This document shows, one piece after another, positions 11,843 through 25,700 of a stretch of DNA of 64,000 bases. This stretch comes from Actinostola sp. cb2023. Lineage: Eukaryota; Cnidaria; Anthozoa; Actiniaria; Actinostolidae. The notes under the pieces are model-generated. The model was not told the origin of the DNA. It saw nothing but the letters and a program-made list of their open reading frames with translations, and did not search any database. The first letter of the stretch is position 1; each line of letters starts with the position of its first letter. A program made the translations under genes and the position numbers. The stretch is from the NCBI GenBank assembly GCA_033675265.1, contig JAUJYZ010001307.1, forward strand, positions 310,001 to 374,000. The letters are read 5' to 3'.

Positions 11843-12247
11843 ATGCCCAGCAAGAAAGGTGCAAGCAAAGCTGAACCTAAGCCTGAGAGCCAGCCTGAAT
11901 CCCAGGAGGAAAAAGCAGTAGAAGTACAGAAAGAAGATCCAAAAGAAAATGTCGAAGAGACAAAGGCCCCTGAAGCAGCTGCCTCGAAAAGAGGACGCGG
12001 ACGACCCAAGAAAGACGGATCAGCCGAACCAACTACCAAGAAAACTAAAAAAGTGAAAGGACGATCAGAACCCTCACGTACAAGCCAAAGAGTAGCTAAC
12101 ATGAAGACCGGTATGACCGAACCAGAACCGACCCGCGAAGAAGAACCGACGAAGAAGAAAGTCACGAAGAAAGCACAGCCAACCGTCCAAGAAGAAAAGG
12201 AACTATCTGCCTCTAATGGCGCTACACAACAAGCTGTTGTCAGTTGA
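11843..12247 (+). CDS. AT-hook (HMGA-like) small chromatin protein
   Basis: Single-exon frame of 134 residues starting at the first true ATG (TTTAAAATGCCC). An upstream extension of the frame has no ATG. Composition is Lys/Glu/Pro/Ser rich with no hydrophobic core. An AT-hook RGRGRPKK lies at residues 50-57 and a basic patch KKTKKVKGRSEPSRTSQR follows at about 67-84. AT-hooks bind the minor groove of AT-rich DNA, and small hook proteins of this composition (HMGA, HMGN-like) act as architectural chromatin proteins. An AATAAA at 12725-12730 is a plausible poly(A) signal, giving a 3' UTR of about 0.5 kb. With a single hook, assignment to HMGA proper is not certain; HMGN-like is the alternative. 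Confidence 0.75.
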   Translation: MPSKKGASKAEPKPESQPESQEEKAVEVQKEDPKENVEETKAPEAAASKRGRGRPKKDGSAEPTTKKTKKVKGRSEPSRTSQRVANMKTGMTEPEPTREEEPTKKKVTKKAQPTVQEEKELSASNGATQQAVVS

Positions 12248-13547
12248 TTGAACTCTTTTTTAAACTCAGGAACACATTCGAACATTATATCTTCAGGAGT
12301 AGAGACTTTTTCTCCCTTTGGCTTTGGGACTCGACATATATGCGAGACTTGATCGTATAAACCGACATTGCCCTTTGTATTTACTGTGCGTTCTGTCAAA
12401 ACGCTTTGCATTACTTACATAACCCACAAGAAAACGAGTTCCTTGTTTTCTATTATCATGTGTGTATTTTCAAAAGTATATTTTACAGAGTTCGTTCACG
12501 TTTTTGTGTTGTTTTTGTGTCACTTTTGTAACGGCGAGGACGCCTTTGATAGCATGCGGCAGGGCAACAACTGCAGCCATTATAATGATCTTGTAGCTTA
12601 TGATCGTTTCCACGCATTATTATTTTCTCTTACGTATTTACCATTGTAAATTTAGATTACTTGACCATTCAGACATGAATTTTTATGTAAAATTAAATGA
12701 TTACCATTAGCAAAACATTACTTGAATAAACTTTTTAGAAACGTGAACTATTTGCCGTGTTGCAGTGTATGGACACCACTTCGTTAATCTTCCATATTTT
12801 CTCCCTAACCTAGGAGGCTAGCTGTCTTTGACTCTGGTAGATGGATGATGTAAATCTAGGTTGTTTCCTCAAGTCCTCAAATTGTCTAAATTAATATTAC
12901 TAGTAAGCCTAAGAAGGAAAACCGACTGAACAGTGTGAGGGAGACTTGGCTGCAAAAGAAAGCCTGGACTCGCAGTGAAAGAATCACCTCTTTAAAATGA
13001 AGTTAGCCCACCCTAGTACTCATCATTCCCTTTCTTCCCTTTTTATTTAGTCGTCTTCTCTCAAAAATACATACATGTTTCTTATTTAAGAGGCTGGAAG
13101 GATACTTTGAACATTTTCTTTTACTTTCATTTTTTCCTATTGAGTTGCACTATCAAAGTCTAGGGCTGAAAATCTCATACAAGTGTCTAAATGCTTAGAT
13201 TTTTCTTTCAATAATAAATTCAGAATCTGAGGTTAGCCAGGGCTGTACACAGCACAGGGGCAGGTTGCCCCCCTAGCAGGGTGAAAAAGATACCAAAAAG
13301 TACTGAGAACTGTGCCATTTTTATTTATTTTATGCTGTTATATACATACTGCCCCCCCTTGGATTTTGGGTTATGTACTGCCCTGTTAGGTTCTTACACT
13401 GGTACCGGTAAACTGTCATCCCTCAGGAACCCAGGGGTGTATTTTGGTTGCTTGTTTCTCACTCCCAAAAGACACAAGTGACAGAATATACAATGACTGA
13501 AATAAAAAAGTCAGCAAATACTCAACATAACTTTAAAATTATACACA
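12248..13547. other. AT-hook gene 3' UTR and intergenic spacer
   Basis: 12248 to about 12750 is the likely 3' UTR of the AT-hook gene. From about 12750 to 13547 I see no coding potential beyond short unconserved frames and no clear transposon ends. Confidence 0.5.
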
Positions 13548-13553
13548 TTTTAT
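13548..13553 (-). terminator. Candidate FAM184 poly(A) signal
   Basis: Minus-strand AATAAA (plus-strand tttatt) about 240 bp past the FAM184 stop codon. It is the first good candidate downstream of the gene, assigned by position and motif only. Confidence 0.4.
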
Positions 13554-13791
13554 TATACATCAATTTGGTGTTCTTCAGTACATATTCTTCTGTACATACA
13601 TTCTTATAAACAGCTTTTATATTATATACATAATATACACTCAGAGTATTGGCATTCATATTTTACGGTATTAGATCTTTTATATACAAAAACACTTGTC
13701 CTGTACCAAGATATATAGCTTTGATAAAAAGTAGTTTTTACAGACTCCTAATTTAGTACAATAAAATAAATATCTTTGTGTGATAATGATA

Positions 13792-16700
13792 CTAATACAC
13801 AACAGTCCTTCTATGCCCATCCTTAGGAGGGGTAGGAGGTAGTGGTTTGGTATTGTTCAGCCTTTTCTCATGAACTGGCATGTTTGGAATGGGATCTAGT
13901 CTTGATGCACTCATTAATATACCAGTGTTTTTATTGACAGTTTTCTTCACGCTTGTCTTTGAAAGGAGTGGATTGATGACACCAACATGTGGAGAAGCGT
14001 TGAATACTTTGTTGAAGTTGGTTTCTCTGTTCAGCAACTCCATTTGGAAATATCTCTTTTCCTGAAAAAGTACCAGAAATCATTACCAGAATAGCAGATA
14101 ATGGTATTTATTATATATCTGTGACGTAATTTTACCAAATTTGGTCATTTTTGAGGGCCGATATGAGACGTTAATGCCCTGTAGAACTCCGTAATGCCCT
14201 GTTCACAACTCAAAAAACTCAAAATACAATATTCTGATAAAATTACGGCACAGTTATATAATAAATCCCTCATTAGATGTTTTCTCGGGTATTACGGGCT
14301 GACATTTTACTCGTTGCTCGCATTTTTCCTCGCCCTGTGGGATCGAAAAAATACATTCGCAACTCGTAAAATATCAGCCCGTAATACCCGAGAAAACATC
14401 TAATAAGCTGTATGTATAGGTTACCATAATATCCCGATTATAATCCTGCCCTGGTTGCACGAAAGGTGAATAGCGCTATCCACCGGATAAGTCTTATCCA
14501 ACGGATAAAACTGATGCAGTTATCCAATGAATTTTATCTTGACTGTTGGATAAGGACTTACCGTATATGGTGGATATAAGCGCTATTCACCTTTTGTGCA
14601 ACTGTGGCCAGAGCTTATTTCATTCAAAGGAGTTGTTTTGTGGTCTTATTTACAATTGGAGAGGATGTATATTTGGAGGGGCTTATTTTGGCAGGAATTA
14701 AATTTTGCTTCTGTAATACTAATTTGAGCAATATTCTTTTTATAAACTCATGGGCTTATAATTGGAGGGGATTATTATTGGAAGGTGTTTGAGGCTTACC
14801 ATTTGGGAGGGCTTCTATTTGGAATTTTGTGGTAATAATTAGCATTTGCTATTCGTAGTGTTGTTTATTTTCTATACATAAATTAATTGAATGTGATGTT
14901 ACACTATAATATTTTTAACAATGATTTTTTGACTCTTTAGAAGTGCATAGGATATAGATAGGGACAGTAGTGCATGTCATGGCACCATGTAGTCAAGTGT
15001 GTCTTACCAATAGCTTCTTCATTTCCAGTTCTCTTTCAGCTAACACTCTTTTCAAAGTGTCCAGCAGTTCTGTGTCTTCTGGTCTAGATTCCCTGGTCCT
15101 GAAACGAATCTCTGCTTCATCCAACCTGGTAAGGTACATAATTCTATTAATACTAGAAATGTTAAATATTTTATTACTACACTTCATGTGAATCAGTTTC
15201 GTAGATTTCGCAGATTTCGTATGACTGTGAAAAACCACGACACATGGCACAGCATGGATTCATTGAAAATCCTAAATCACCATGGTCACGGCGCGGCACA
15301 TCCATGCCTTTATGTTTTTCACAGTCATATGAAATCTGCTCTATCTGTATGAAAAGCAAAGTGTTGCATTCCTACTTAATAATTATAATAATAATAATAA
15401 TAATAATAAGCTTTATTTAAGCAGGGATTAACTTACATTAATTGCAGAGCAGAGATCTTGCTGTTCTGTAGATCTTTTGCTCTGTTGAACTCTTCTACAA
15501 GACCTTGTGTTTCATACAAATGTTCTGATGTCAGTGAATCTACTTCCCTTTGATGGAGTCTTCCAAGATGTTCCTCTCGTTTTCTGTCAATTTAGGTGGA
15601 AACAAATATGAATACAATGGAACCTCTCATATACCTGGACACAATGGGAACTACGGTAAGCATGTTGGGTGTCTGTCTGCTTATGCAAGGTTATCAAAGC
15701 AATGTGAGAATGAAATGACCTATGGGATGCATCCACTTATGGGAGGTGTCTGCTAATGCGTTGTGTGACTGGCTGCACTAATACCAGTAACGGCTGCATA
15801 GGAGACTAGCTAATGTAAGGTATAAGAAATGTTCAGGACCTTTGGGATATGTCCGCTTATAAATGGGAGGTGTCCATTTATAGTGGGGTTTTGACTGTGT
15901 CTACATGTAAGTTTGTTTAACACTTCAATATGTTTGCAATGCTTTGACGCTGTATTTATTTATGAATTAGATATATTAGACATATATAATTACCTAATGT
16001 GTGAGTTTGTCTCCCTTCTTATTGTCAATATCTCTTGGCCTTTTGCTTGCAATTCATCTTCCAGTTTGGACACATCTTTTCTCAGTGCCAGCAAATCATC
16101 ATCAAGTTCTTTCAGTTGTGTGTCCCGTATTTCTACCTCGTATGTGATTTCATCTATATTAGTCTGATGCTCTGCTTCCTGGAAATAATAATATAATAAT
16201 AATACATAATCACTACAAAATTGAAAGAAAAAAATGGAAATATAGCAAGGTATAAAACCTCAAGGCACTTACATAATAATAATTACAAAAAATATTTATT
16301 GTATACAGTCATCACACACACCTGTCGTGTCATGATTTCATTGGTGCGCTGTAGTTGTAACTTTATAGCCATCATTTGTGTCTCAAATTCTTTGTTCAGC
16401 TGTTGCATTTCGTCCTGTTGCTTGCGCATCAATTCATTTCTGAGGGTCTCTAAATATAAAAAGAAAGGATATTCATAAATTCATGTTACTAAATGTAAAG
16501 AGAAAGTTATATAGGTATTTAACAAATGAAATTTATAACTACATTTACCATCACTATTACCATTGATTTATCAGTCATGATGATAATAATTATTGCTAAC
16601 ATTGCATAAAATAAAGGTCATCCATGACCATGCATCCATCACTATCACAAGTTCCACGATCACCACATCTTCTGTAACCACCACCCCAGTCAGGTCATGA

Positions 16701-19700
16701 ATCATCTTCTTAAAGTGCTCCTAACCCCCTTTACAATTGTATTAAAAATTGAATGTTCATGAACTGATCAGCTATAGGGTTAAGTGTTTTTTCATTTGAG
16801 CTTCGCATTTAGGAGTTATAGTTGTTTGAAATCTCGATATTTTAATTCGATGACGTCACCCCGGGCTTTTTACCTAACTTATTTCATTGTTTTCAGTAGA
16901 TCTCTTCCCCGATATGGGGGAAAATTTTATATGAAATCATTTATATAGTTTGTAAAAATATTTTACAAGTTCAAAAATGTTAATAATTTGCACAAGGGCG
17001 TTTTTGTATAATTAATGAAGCCCGGGGTGACGTCATCTGATTTGCATATCCAGATTTCAAACCTCCATAACTCTTAAATGCAAGGTTCAAACAAAGAAAA
17101 AACTTAATCCTATAGCTGATCAGTTCATGTACATTCAATTTTTAATACAATTGTAAAAGGGGTTAGGAGCACTTTAACATACCATGACCATTATCATCAA
17201 TATCACCAAATCCATTCAGGCCAGTGTGTACTTGATGAGTCATCTTCAACATACAAGCCAGCGACTATCAACACCATCATCTCTATTATTACTACACTAC
17301 AAATAATGCTACCTGATCATTCTACACCAATTTTCTCACCCCTTTCTTCTTCGTATTTTTCCAGTAGTTCATCTATTTGCTTCTTCCTTGTTCTTTCAGC
17401 CTGAGACTTCATAGCATCCAGTGCAACTTTGTTGGCTTGTAGATTAAAAGACATGTCTTCCTGGTATTTAGCTTGCAGTTTATTTTCAAGATCCTGGAAG
17501 AAAAAGTCATTGCCTGGATCAAAATACTTGCTGCCAAGTGAGATATGGTATATTATACTTTAGTCTGGTCAATTGATTATCTTTTGCTTGTGCAATATTG
17601 CAATCAGCAGACTTGCACTGCACACACAAAGACAAGGTTACAATAATTGACAAACATCAAGTCTAGTATAATTATTGCTGGTTTGCCATGGTGACCATTT
17701 GTGTTCCCGATAACAAAGCGTTCCTCATGAGCTTCTCTTGTTTGTACCTCCCTCCCATCATGATAGCTGCATCTTTGTACTTTAAATTTCCAGGCATTGA
17801 TTGCAAACCAGCAATAGGGTACTGTATTAGTTTCAAGGCCAGACAAATGCAATATGTCCTACACAACATTCATGCAGTATTCCTCTCAGTTCTTGTCAGT
17901 TCGCAGCGGTCATGCTCTGCATCAGTATTGCTCCTATCAGTCACCGAGGGTACTCAGATAACTACATCTCCCCTTCAGGTACATGTAAGACCCTCTGGAG
18001 AAATTTAATTTCTTGTCATACCTTAAGCTGTTGGTCTCCCATTTCTTTCAAGTTTTTCATCTCTTCCTCGTGTGCCATTTTCATTTCTTTAACTTTATTA
18101 TTGTGACTTAATGCTAATCTTGCTGCATCTTCTTCATATCTGATTCGCTGCTTTTCAAGGTCTACTCTCAACTGTTGCTCTATGTTTGAAGCATTGGCTC
18201 TTCTTTTCTCTAGACTGTCCTGAAGATCTTTGATCTAGATAAATTAACATTTATATAAGATACTATCTAGATGATTATTTTAATAGATATTTAAACAGAA
18301 ATATGAGATGGATGTTCGTCAGGTCATTTTATGGGACAGATGACATCGAAAATTATGCTATTTTTTTCACTCATCCAATTATTGTTCATTTATTCATTTA
18401 ATCAAATTTTGAATATTGTGAAAGCTAACTTTTATAATTTTTAGAGACTTTTTTTTCTATGTTTATAACAAAACAGATAATAATTTTATTAAATCTAATG
18501 TCGGTTTGTAGGTTGGATAATTCATGACAACAATTTTGTATCTTCAACCTTAGCAGTTTTTTATTAAAACTAAGGTTGAAGATACAAAATTGTTGTCATA
18601 ATAATTTTATTATCTGGGTAAGGATAGTTTTAGTGTTTTTGATTTTTTTTTACTGGTTACGTACTATTTACAATAAACTTTCAATAATTTATTATAATTT
18701 TAACCCATTCGCTCCTGAGCTATTTTGCGTTTTTTAGCGATTTTCTGGACCTAATCACGTCGTAGGAAATTTCGATTCCATATAAGGGGTTTCCATGGAA
18801 ATCTTGACAGTTCTGAAAGCCCACGGGCTCAGGTTCTGACGTAATCTTTCTCTTGTCGTGAATCTCCGCGAGGAACAGCATCTCGTAGCTACTAGGAGCG
18901 GTCAATTTTGCATTTTAGAGTGTTTATAGCCATTATTCACCACAGAAGCCCCCAGGACAGCATCATTAAGCTTGACTGGTGTGGTAGAGACCGTTCTCCT
19001 GGAAGAACTCAGGAGGAAGATACGAATTCACGAACACATTTCGACACTCTCGTTCAGAATTTCCAAAATGGCGGACTCAAAGTGAAATCGTCTCTCTGGT
19101 CTTTCTGTGGTGGATTCCAGGACCTACAAAGGCATTTTTGGCGACTTTGAACTTGAAAAGAATGCAACCGGTGCAATATTTTGCCTGTAGAACCGAGTGG
19201 CTCGACACTCTATATATTCTTAAAAAACGGATATTCGGGGAAATCTATGCCGAAATTCCCGGATGTTTCCCGGCATCCTTTTCGGGCGTGCAGAAGGAAA
19301 ACACGTGTTAGCGAAAGTGGTCCTAAGGAAATGGCTATTGTTCGGCGAGTTAAGGAAAAGAGAGGGCAAAATTCACGACGATATCAAGAAGAGAGATGGA
19401 AGTTTGCTGAGAAAGTGGCGTTTTGTTTCGCAAGGATGTATTTTGGAAGAAAATCCAAGTCAAATGTCGGTCATTTTCGAGGTGTAAAATTGCGTCAAAA
19501 ACACGCATTTTTGATTTTTATGGCAAACAAATTGAACTAATGCCCAGAAATCGGACCTGTAAATCAGTTTACTTGAGGTTAAAATATGAAGAGTTCTCTA
19601 GTTGTCACTAATAACTGGCCATGAGATCGATGTTACGAAAATTCAGAAAGTTAGAATTTTCAGAGCAGTATCGATGTTTACGGCCGGTTTTGGCCGGTGT

Positions 19701-22700
19701 AGGAGTCAATGGGTTAAAATACTATTTTTTTAGAATAAAAAAAAAAAATCATCTTTTTATTTTACAGTAAATATTCATTAATGATTTAATAGTTATTGAT
19801 TTATAAATACAATCCACTAACAAGATCACTGGTCTTTATTACATATGACTGCTTTTCCTCTTCAATCTCATCAGCCTGTTATTTAAGAACACAGGAATTT
19901 AATTTCAGTCAACAGATAAACGTGATTACAAAACAAATTTTCATAAATTTATTCATTGACTATTTGTTATAATTTATATTATAATTTATATGAGAAGTGA
20001 ATAAACACAACACAACTAAACAATATTTGTTGACTGTGATCCTGTGTGTTTTGGAGTTTGAGTATGAGACTGCTGTTGTTGGTGGTGGTGACACTTCTGA
20101 TAGAGTCGTTTACGTGTGAGTGGAAAACCTACAGTACCATGACACTCAAATGGCTTCCTTTCTGAATCAATCAAAAAGCGTACAGATGCATCTCATCCAA
20201 TCAAACTTTTGCAATATGGCAAGGTGCGGTGATGCTGTAACTTTCCCACTCATACGAAAATGACACTATCTAAACACTGACATTAGTGTGTTGTTGAAAC
20301 AAGGCAGTTGGCCAAGTTCTTTTAAGGTGGCTCCGTCGAAATTCCAGACGCATTCGTCTGAAATAAAACTTCGGCCATAACTTTTTTAATATTCGCATGA
20401 TGGACTATCAGATTTGGAGAAAGTTGAAGCTATTATTTGGCAATATTACAACATAATTCGATTTCCCTTTCCGCAAATATTCTTAGTGATATTGGAGCTA
20501 CAGTGGACCTTGTTCTCGCTACTTAAAGGGGCAATGTCACGGATCGTGGTCGAGGTGGCCTGGGCACTAATTAACCGAAATCTTGAATTCGGTCCACGGT
20601 GGACTAAAATCAAGTTCAATGGCAGAGATGTGTGAAGCGGTTCAAATCTTCGAAATAAGTTGTATTTCATCGTCCTTTATACAGTGTAACCAATAATTTT
20701 GTTCTTCTACAATATTAATTCTATTCGTTGGGAAGCTTGTGGCCTTCTTTACTTAAAAACCCGATGAGTTGCAGAGGTTCGAAGAAGACATTCTCGAAGG
20801 CCTCGATCGGTTGTCGCCGACAAGAAGCTTGACAGAGCTTTGTGAAGAAAGCAATTACAATGCAATGTACCTTGGACTGTTTATGAGACATGGAATATAC
20901 TGAAGACCTCGGGGAAATTTCAAAACGATTCAGCTATCGCTTCGTTTCTCGTTTCACTCGGAATATAACGTAGTCGTATTGACGGTTGGACTCGCACTTT
21001 GAGGTTGATCGAAGCGAGCTATTCTCACAAGGTTTGTTTCGTAATTGTTTTGATTTTTCCTCACAATTTATATGTTCTAATGGGGATCTAATTTGCTGTC
21101 ATATTCTGAATGTTCTGTGCGAATTTATTATAAAAGAATAAAAGGCCACAGCATTTGTAATTTCACTGTGACGACTTGTTGATTCAGTGGTATTTGACAG
21201 CTTGAAGGACATAATTGTTGAACTGGACTATACTATATAAATATCTGCAGTAATATTTATTTATTTGATCGGCTTTGGCACCAGTATCGGCTTTAGGCTT
21301 TCAATCGGTTTGTGATTGTTATTGTTATTGTTATTGTTTTTAACGCGCATGCGTCGGCGTGACATTGCCCCTTTAAACACGCTAAAAAAAAAACTCTCCG
21401 ATATTTTTGCGTAAAAGTTTGTAAATCGTATTCAATTGACTTGGTGAATATCCTATCTAAGTTTCAGCAAAATCGGCGAAACCAAAATCAACTGGTTATG
21501 TATATTAGTCATGAATTTGATTTTGTTGATTTTGGTTTCGCCGATTTTGCTGAAACTTAGAAAAGATATTCACCAAGTCCATCGAACACGATTTACAAAC
21601 TTTTACGCAAAAATATCGGACAGTTTTTTTTTTGAGCGCGTTTAAGTAGCGAGAACAAGGTCCATTGTAGCTCCGATATCACTAAGAATATGTGTGGAAA
21701 GGGAAATCGAATTATGTTGTAATATTGCCAAATAATAGCTTTAACTTTCTTCAAGTCTGCTAGTCCATCACGCGAATATTAAAAAAGTTATGGCCGAAGT
21801 TTTGTTTCAGATGAATGCGTCTAGAATTTCGACGGAGTCACCTTAAACCAAGTTCGATTTATTTCAAGTACTTGGTGACTCTAGCTTCTCAAGCCATTAA
21901 TAATAAATTATTATTGGACCAAATATTATGCTAATTATTTTCAATATTTCAAACCTCTTTCACAGTTATGTTACTTTGTAGTGATTATTATTATTGATTG
22001 ATTGATTAATAGTGATTGCCTTTGTTTTGTCCCGACATGAATTATTAATGATTTGAGAATGATATTTCAACTGCTTGAACGAGAGTCATTATTTAGAAGA
22101 CAACAAAGATATTTCTACTTACTGTACGCCTTAGTGTGTCAATCTTGATGTTCAATTCTGTTCTCATTGCTTCCATCTCTTGTTCTTTGATTCTTGTCAG
22201 CTCTTCTAGTGCAGCTCTGTTCTCCTTTTGGTGTTGTTCATTTAGTTCTCCTCTCAGTTGGCTGCATTCTCCACTAAAGATGTTAGAAAAATTATTGTCA
22301 GTACAATTCTAATTCTTACTCTAAAATAAAATAACTAACTGGTTATAGTCTATCCTTTTTTTACTGTCATCTCAGATTTTTCTATTACTGGCAATCTAGC
22401 TTGCATTGGTAACGAAGGGCTAAGGCTAGAAATGTCAGTAAAGTTAAGTACTCTTCTTTACGGTGTTATAGATTTCCTTTACAGAACTAGTATGCTTGCA
22501 TTTGTACAACTTGCTTGTCATGCATGTGCTTGCGGCATGAGTTGCTTAAGCAAATAAAACCTACTACAGCTTTATGACTATTGCATGATGCAAGTCATAC
22601 ATGTGCATATATTCAGCCCATGGATCCTCTTTTCCATACCTTAGATTTTCACTCCATTTATGATCAAGCTCTTTACTCAGTGACTGTAATCTAGTCTTGA

Positions 22701-25700
22701 GCTTATTTTGAGCTTCTACTTTAGACTGCTCATATTCCTTTTTCAGTTGCTCCAGCTGGCTCTGATGAGAAGCAATGGAAAATAATTTATTAGGGAATGG
22801 TAAATAAGTAATGTTTTGACTTGTAGGATGAACATAATTTAAAATTATAATTTAATATTTATTGGCATTACTATAATGTATGTATCTGTTGAATCCAAAC
22901 TTGTTATAAGTTATAATAATATTGACATCAATCACTGATGTAATAATTACAGAAATGAGTCAGCCCAAAGTAACAGTGATGATAATTAATATTGTTCCTG
23001 CACTTTTGGCAAACTCATTTCTGCATATCAACGCATTACTATGTAACTGTTGAGTTCAAACTTGTACTGTTTACAATAATATTGGCATCAATAACTGATG
23101 TAATAATTACAGAAATGAGTCTGCCAAATGTTCATGGCCAATAATTAATATTGTTCCTGCACTTTTGGCAAACTCATAATTTCTGCATAATTATATATAT
23201 CAATGCCTTATTACTAAATAAATGTAACTCTCGTAACTGTAGAGTTCAAACTGTTACAAATTTTTAATATTGACATCAATAACTAATGCAGTAATAATAA
23301 TACAGAAACGAGTGTGCCAAAAGTACCACGACAATAATTAATATTGCTCCTGCACTTTTGGCAAACTCATTTCTGCATATCAAGTCTTGATGTTTGTGTT
23401 TGTCTGAATCAGTTCAAACTGCTAGATTTTCACTGTCTGCATATAAATTTGTATTGTGATGGCTTGGGCATCCGTCGATACAATATATATATTTCTTAAT
23501 ATTCAATTAGTACATGTATTTCAAGTGTAAAGTGTAGAGTCTGAGTGCCATTCAATAAGATTGTGTCTTTTTGTATCTTTACCTGAAGTTTAGAGGACAT
23601 GCCATTAGCATTAATAAGTTCTTTCTTTGTATTCTCCCATCCTTCCACTGTCGTCTGCAGCTCTTGCTTCAAGTGGTCAAGATCTGATGTCACCAACCCA
23701 AGACCTTTCTCACTCTCTTGTACAATCGAGTGTAACCTTTTTGATTCATTCTCCACTGTTTCAATCTTGTTCTTTAGTACACTACACTCACTTTCAAGAC
23801 CCAGGATGATAGAAGTTTTCTCTTTGATTATTCCACCTTTTTCTGCCTGTGCTTTTTCTTCTAATTCTTGTTGCAATAACTTGAGTTTGTCCTTCATTTC
23901 TTGCTGTAGCTTTTTGAGTTCATTCTTGTGCTCAGTATTAAGCTTTAAGACAGTTTGTTCTAGTTCTTTTCTAAGACTGTTCTCTCGTTCGGAGGCAGTG
24001 TCTTTTGAGCTATGTAATTCTTTGAGGTATTTCCCCTTCCACTTCTTTCTTTTCTTCTGTTATTCTATGGACTTCCTGTAATTACAAACATGACACAAGT
24101 GTTGAATATTTATTAAGGGCAGCATTGAATTAGTAGTTAACAAATTTCCTCCAGTTTTCTGTGGTATGTCCTCTTATTTACCATGAATTTCATCATCTAG
24201 TCGTCAAAATGTTGTGGACTCCCGAGGCATAGCCCTTTTTTTTGTTCAGGTACAAAGTCAAGTAGTATTAAGGAATTATTAGTGTGATATCTTGTAATGC
24301 AAGTGTGGTGTAACATGCGCAATATAAATATTAATAATAATGTATAAATATTATTGTACATTAATGTAGGAATAGTACACCAACATACCTGTTTGAGAGA
24401 TTGTATGTGTTCACCAGATTCCATAAAGTGAGACTTGTATTGATGTTCCAGCTCTTCATAATCTTTTTCTAGTTTGCTTACTGTATTATTTAGTTCATTT
24501 GTTGTACGCTTAAGATTTATGTTACTAGTTTCCTGTGAAAGCTTAGTGGCTTCAAGCTTTCCAATAACAGCTGAAATGAGAAAATATAATCAGTTTGAAT
24601 GAATGAATTCAAGCTGAGAGAGAATAATGAATGACGTACAGCTTGTGTTACATTGTACAGATACTCATTCATAAAGCAGATTTCGTATGACTGTAAAAAG
24701 CGTACAGCAAAGTCATGTTTACTAGGATTTCAATTGATGTACCGCGGTATATAAACATGGCCATGCTGTGCCCAGTGGATTTTCAAAGTCATAAAAAATC
24801 TGCTCTTTGACAGTGAACATTGTTTATGAAGGTGTCAGCATGTGAAAATTGAAACTCACTGCATGCTTCAACCCCTGCTGTTTCTCATAGAATTCTCTGA
24901 CTTTGAAAAACTAATATGGCACGGCGCTGTGATAGTTCCATGCATTGACTGTGATGTTTTCTAGGGCTCAAATGAGTTTGTGCCGTAACCATGTCATGCT
25001 GTGTGCCATAGTTTTTCATAGTTATACAAATATTTTCTAATAGACTGTTATTCATAAAGGTGAATTTAACCCCCACAGTCTCCCATAGAAGTATGTTTTG
25101 ATATTGTATTGATTAATGCACCTGCTACTGAATTTCCATCAAGCACAGTTCGAACCAAAGACAAATACATTGTTCAGATTTTCTATTTCAAAATTTCAAA
25201 ATTGATTTGCCACTGGAATATGAACGAATAAATTTCAGAAATATAAAGGAACAATTCTCCAGAGAATATCATGTTTACATCACATGATCTGAAATGGGCA
25301 ATTTGCATACAAGCTAAAGAGGTCTATTGTCTAGCACCTCCCACTCTTTGAACAAACATGACCCAACTCAAAACAAGCTAAATCAATTTAAATTGTACAT
25401 GTATATATATTACTTCAGATCAGATTTGTTATGTAAAAACAACAATGTGTACAAATGAGATCTATTGTGAGCATAGAAAGAACAAACAATAGATGTGTCA
25501 ATGACCGTCAAAGATTTGATGACAGCTATTAACACTTCCAATCATTATATCACACACTCAATATTATTATTAGTTTGACTTACTGCATTGCCTTGTGATT
25601 TCTGCCCCTTTTACTTCACATCTCTTTCTATAAATCATAATTTCACTTTGTAATTCTCTCACATCGTTTAAAGCTTTGACATTTTCGCGTTTTGATCCCT

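Noticed and set aside
11782..12411. 209-codon minus-strand frame opposite the AT-hook gene
   Set aside because: It is the antisense shadow of a Lys/Glu-rich coding sequence (few stops in reverse), with no family features.
23599..24081. 160-codon plus-strand Ser/Phe-rich frame
   Set aside because: Antisense of FAM184 exon 3, a coiled-coil sequence whose reverse strand lacks stops.
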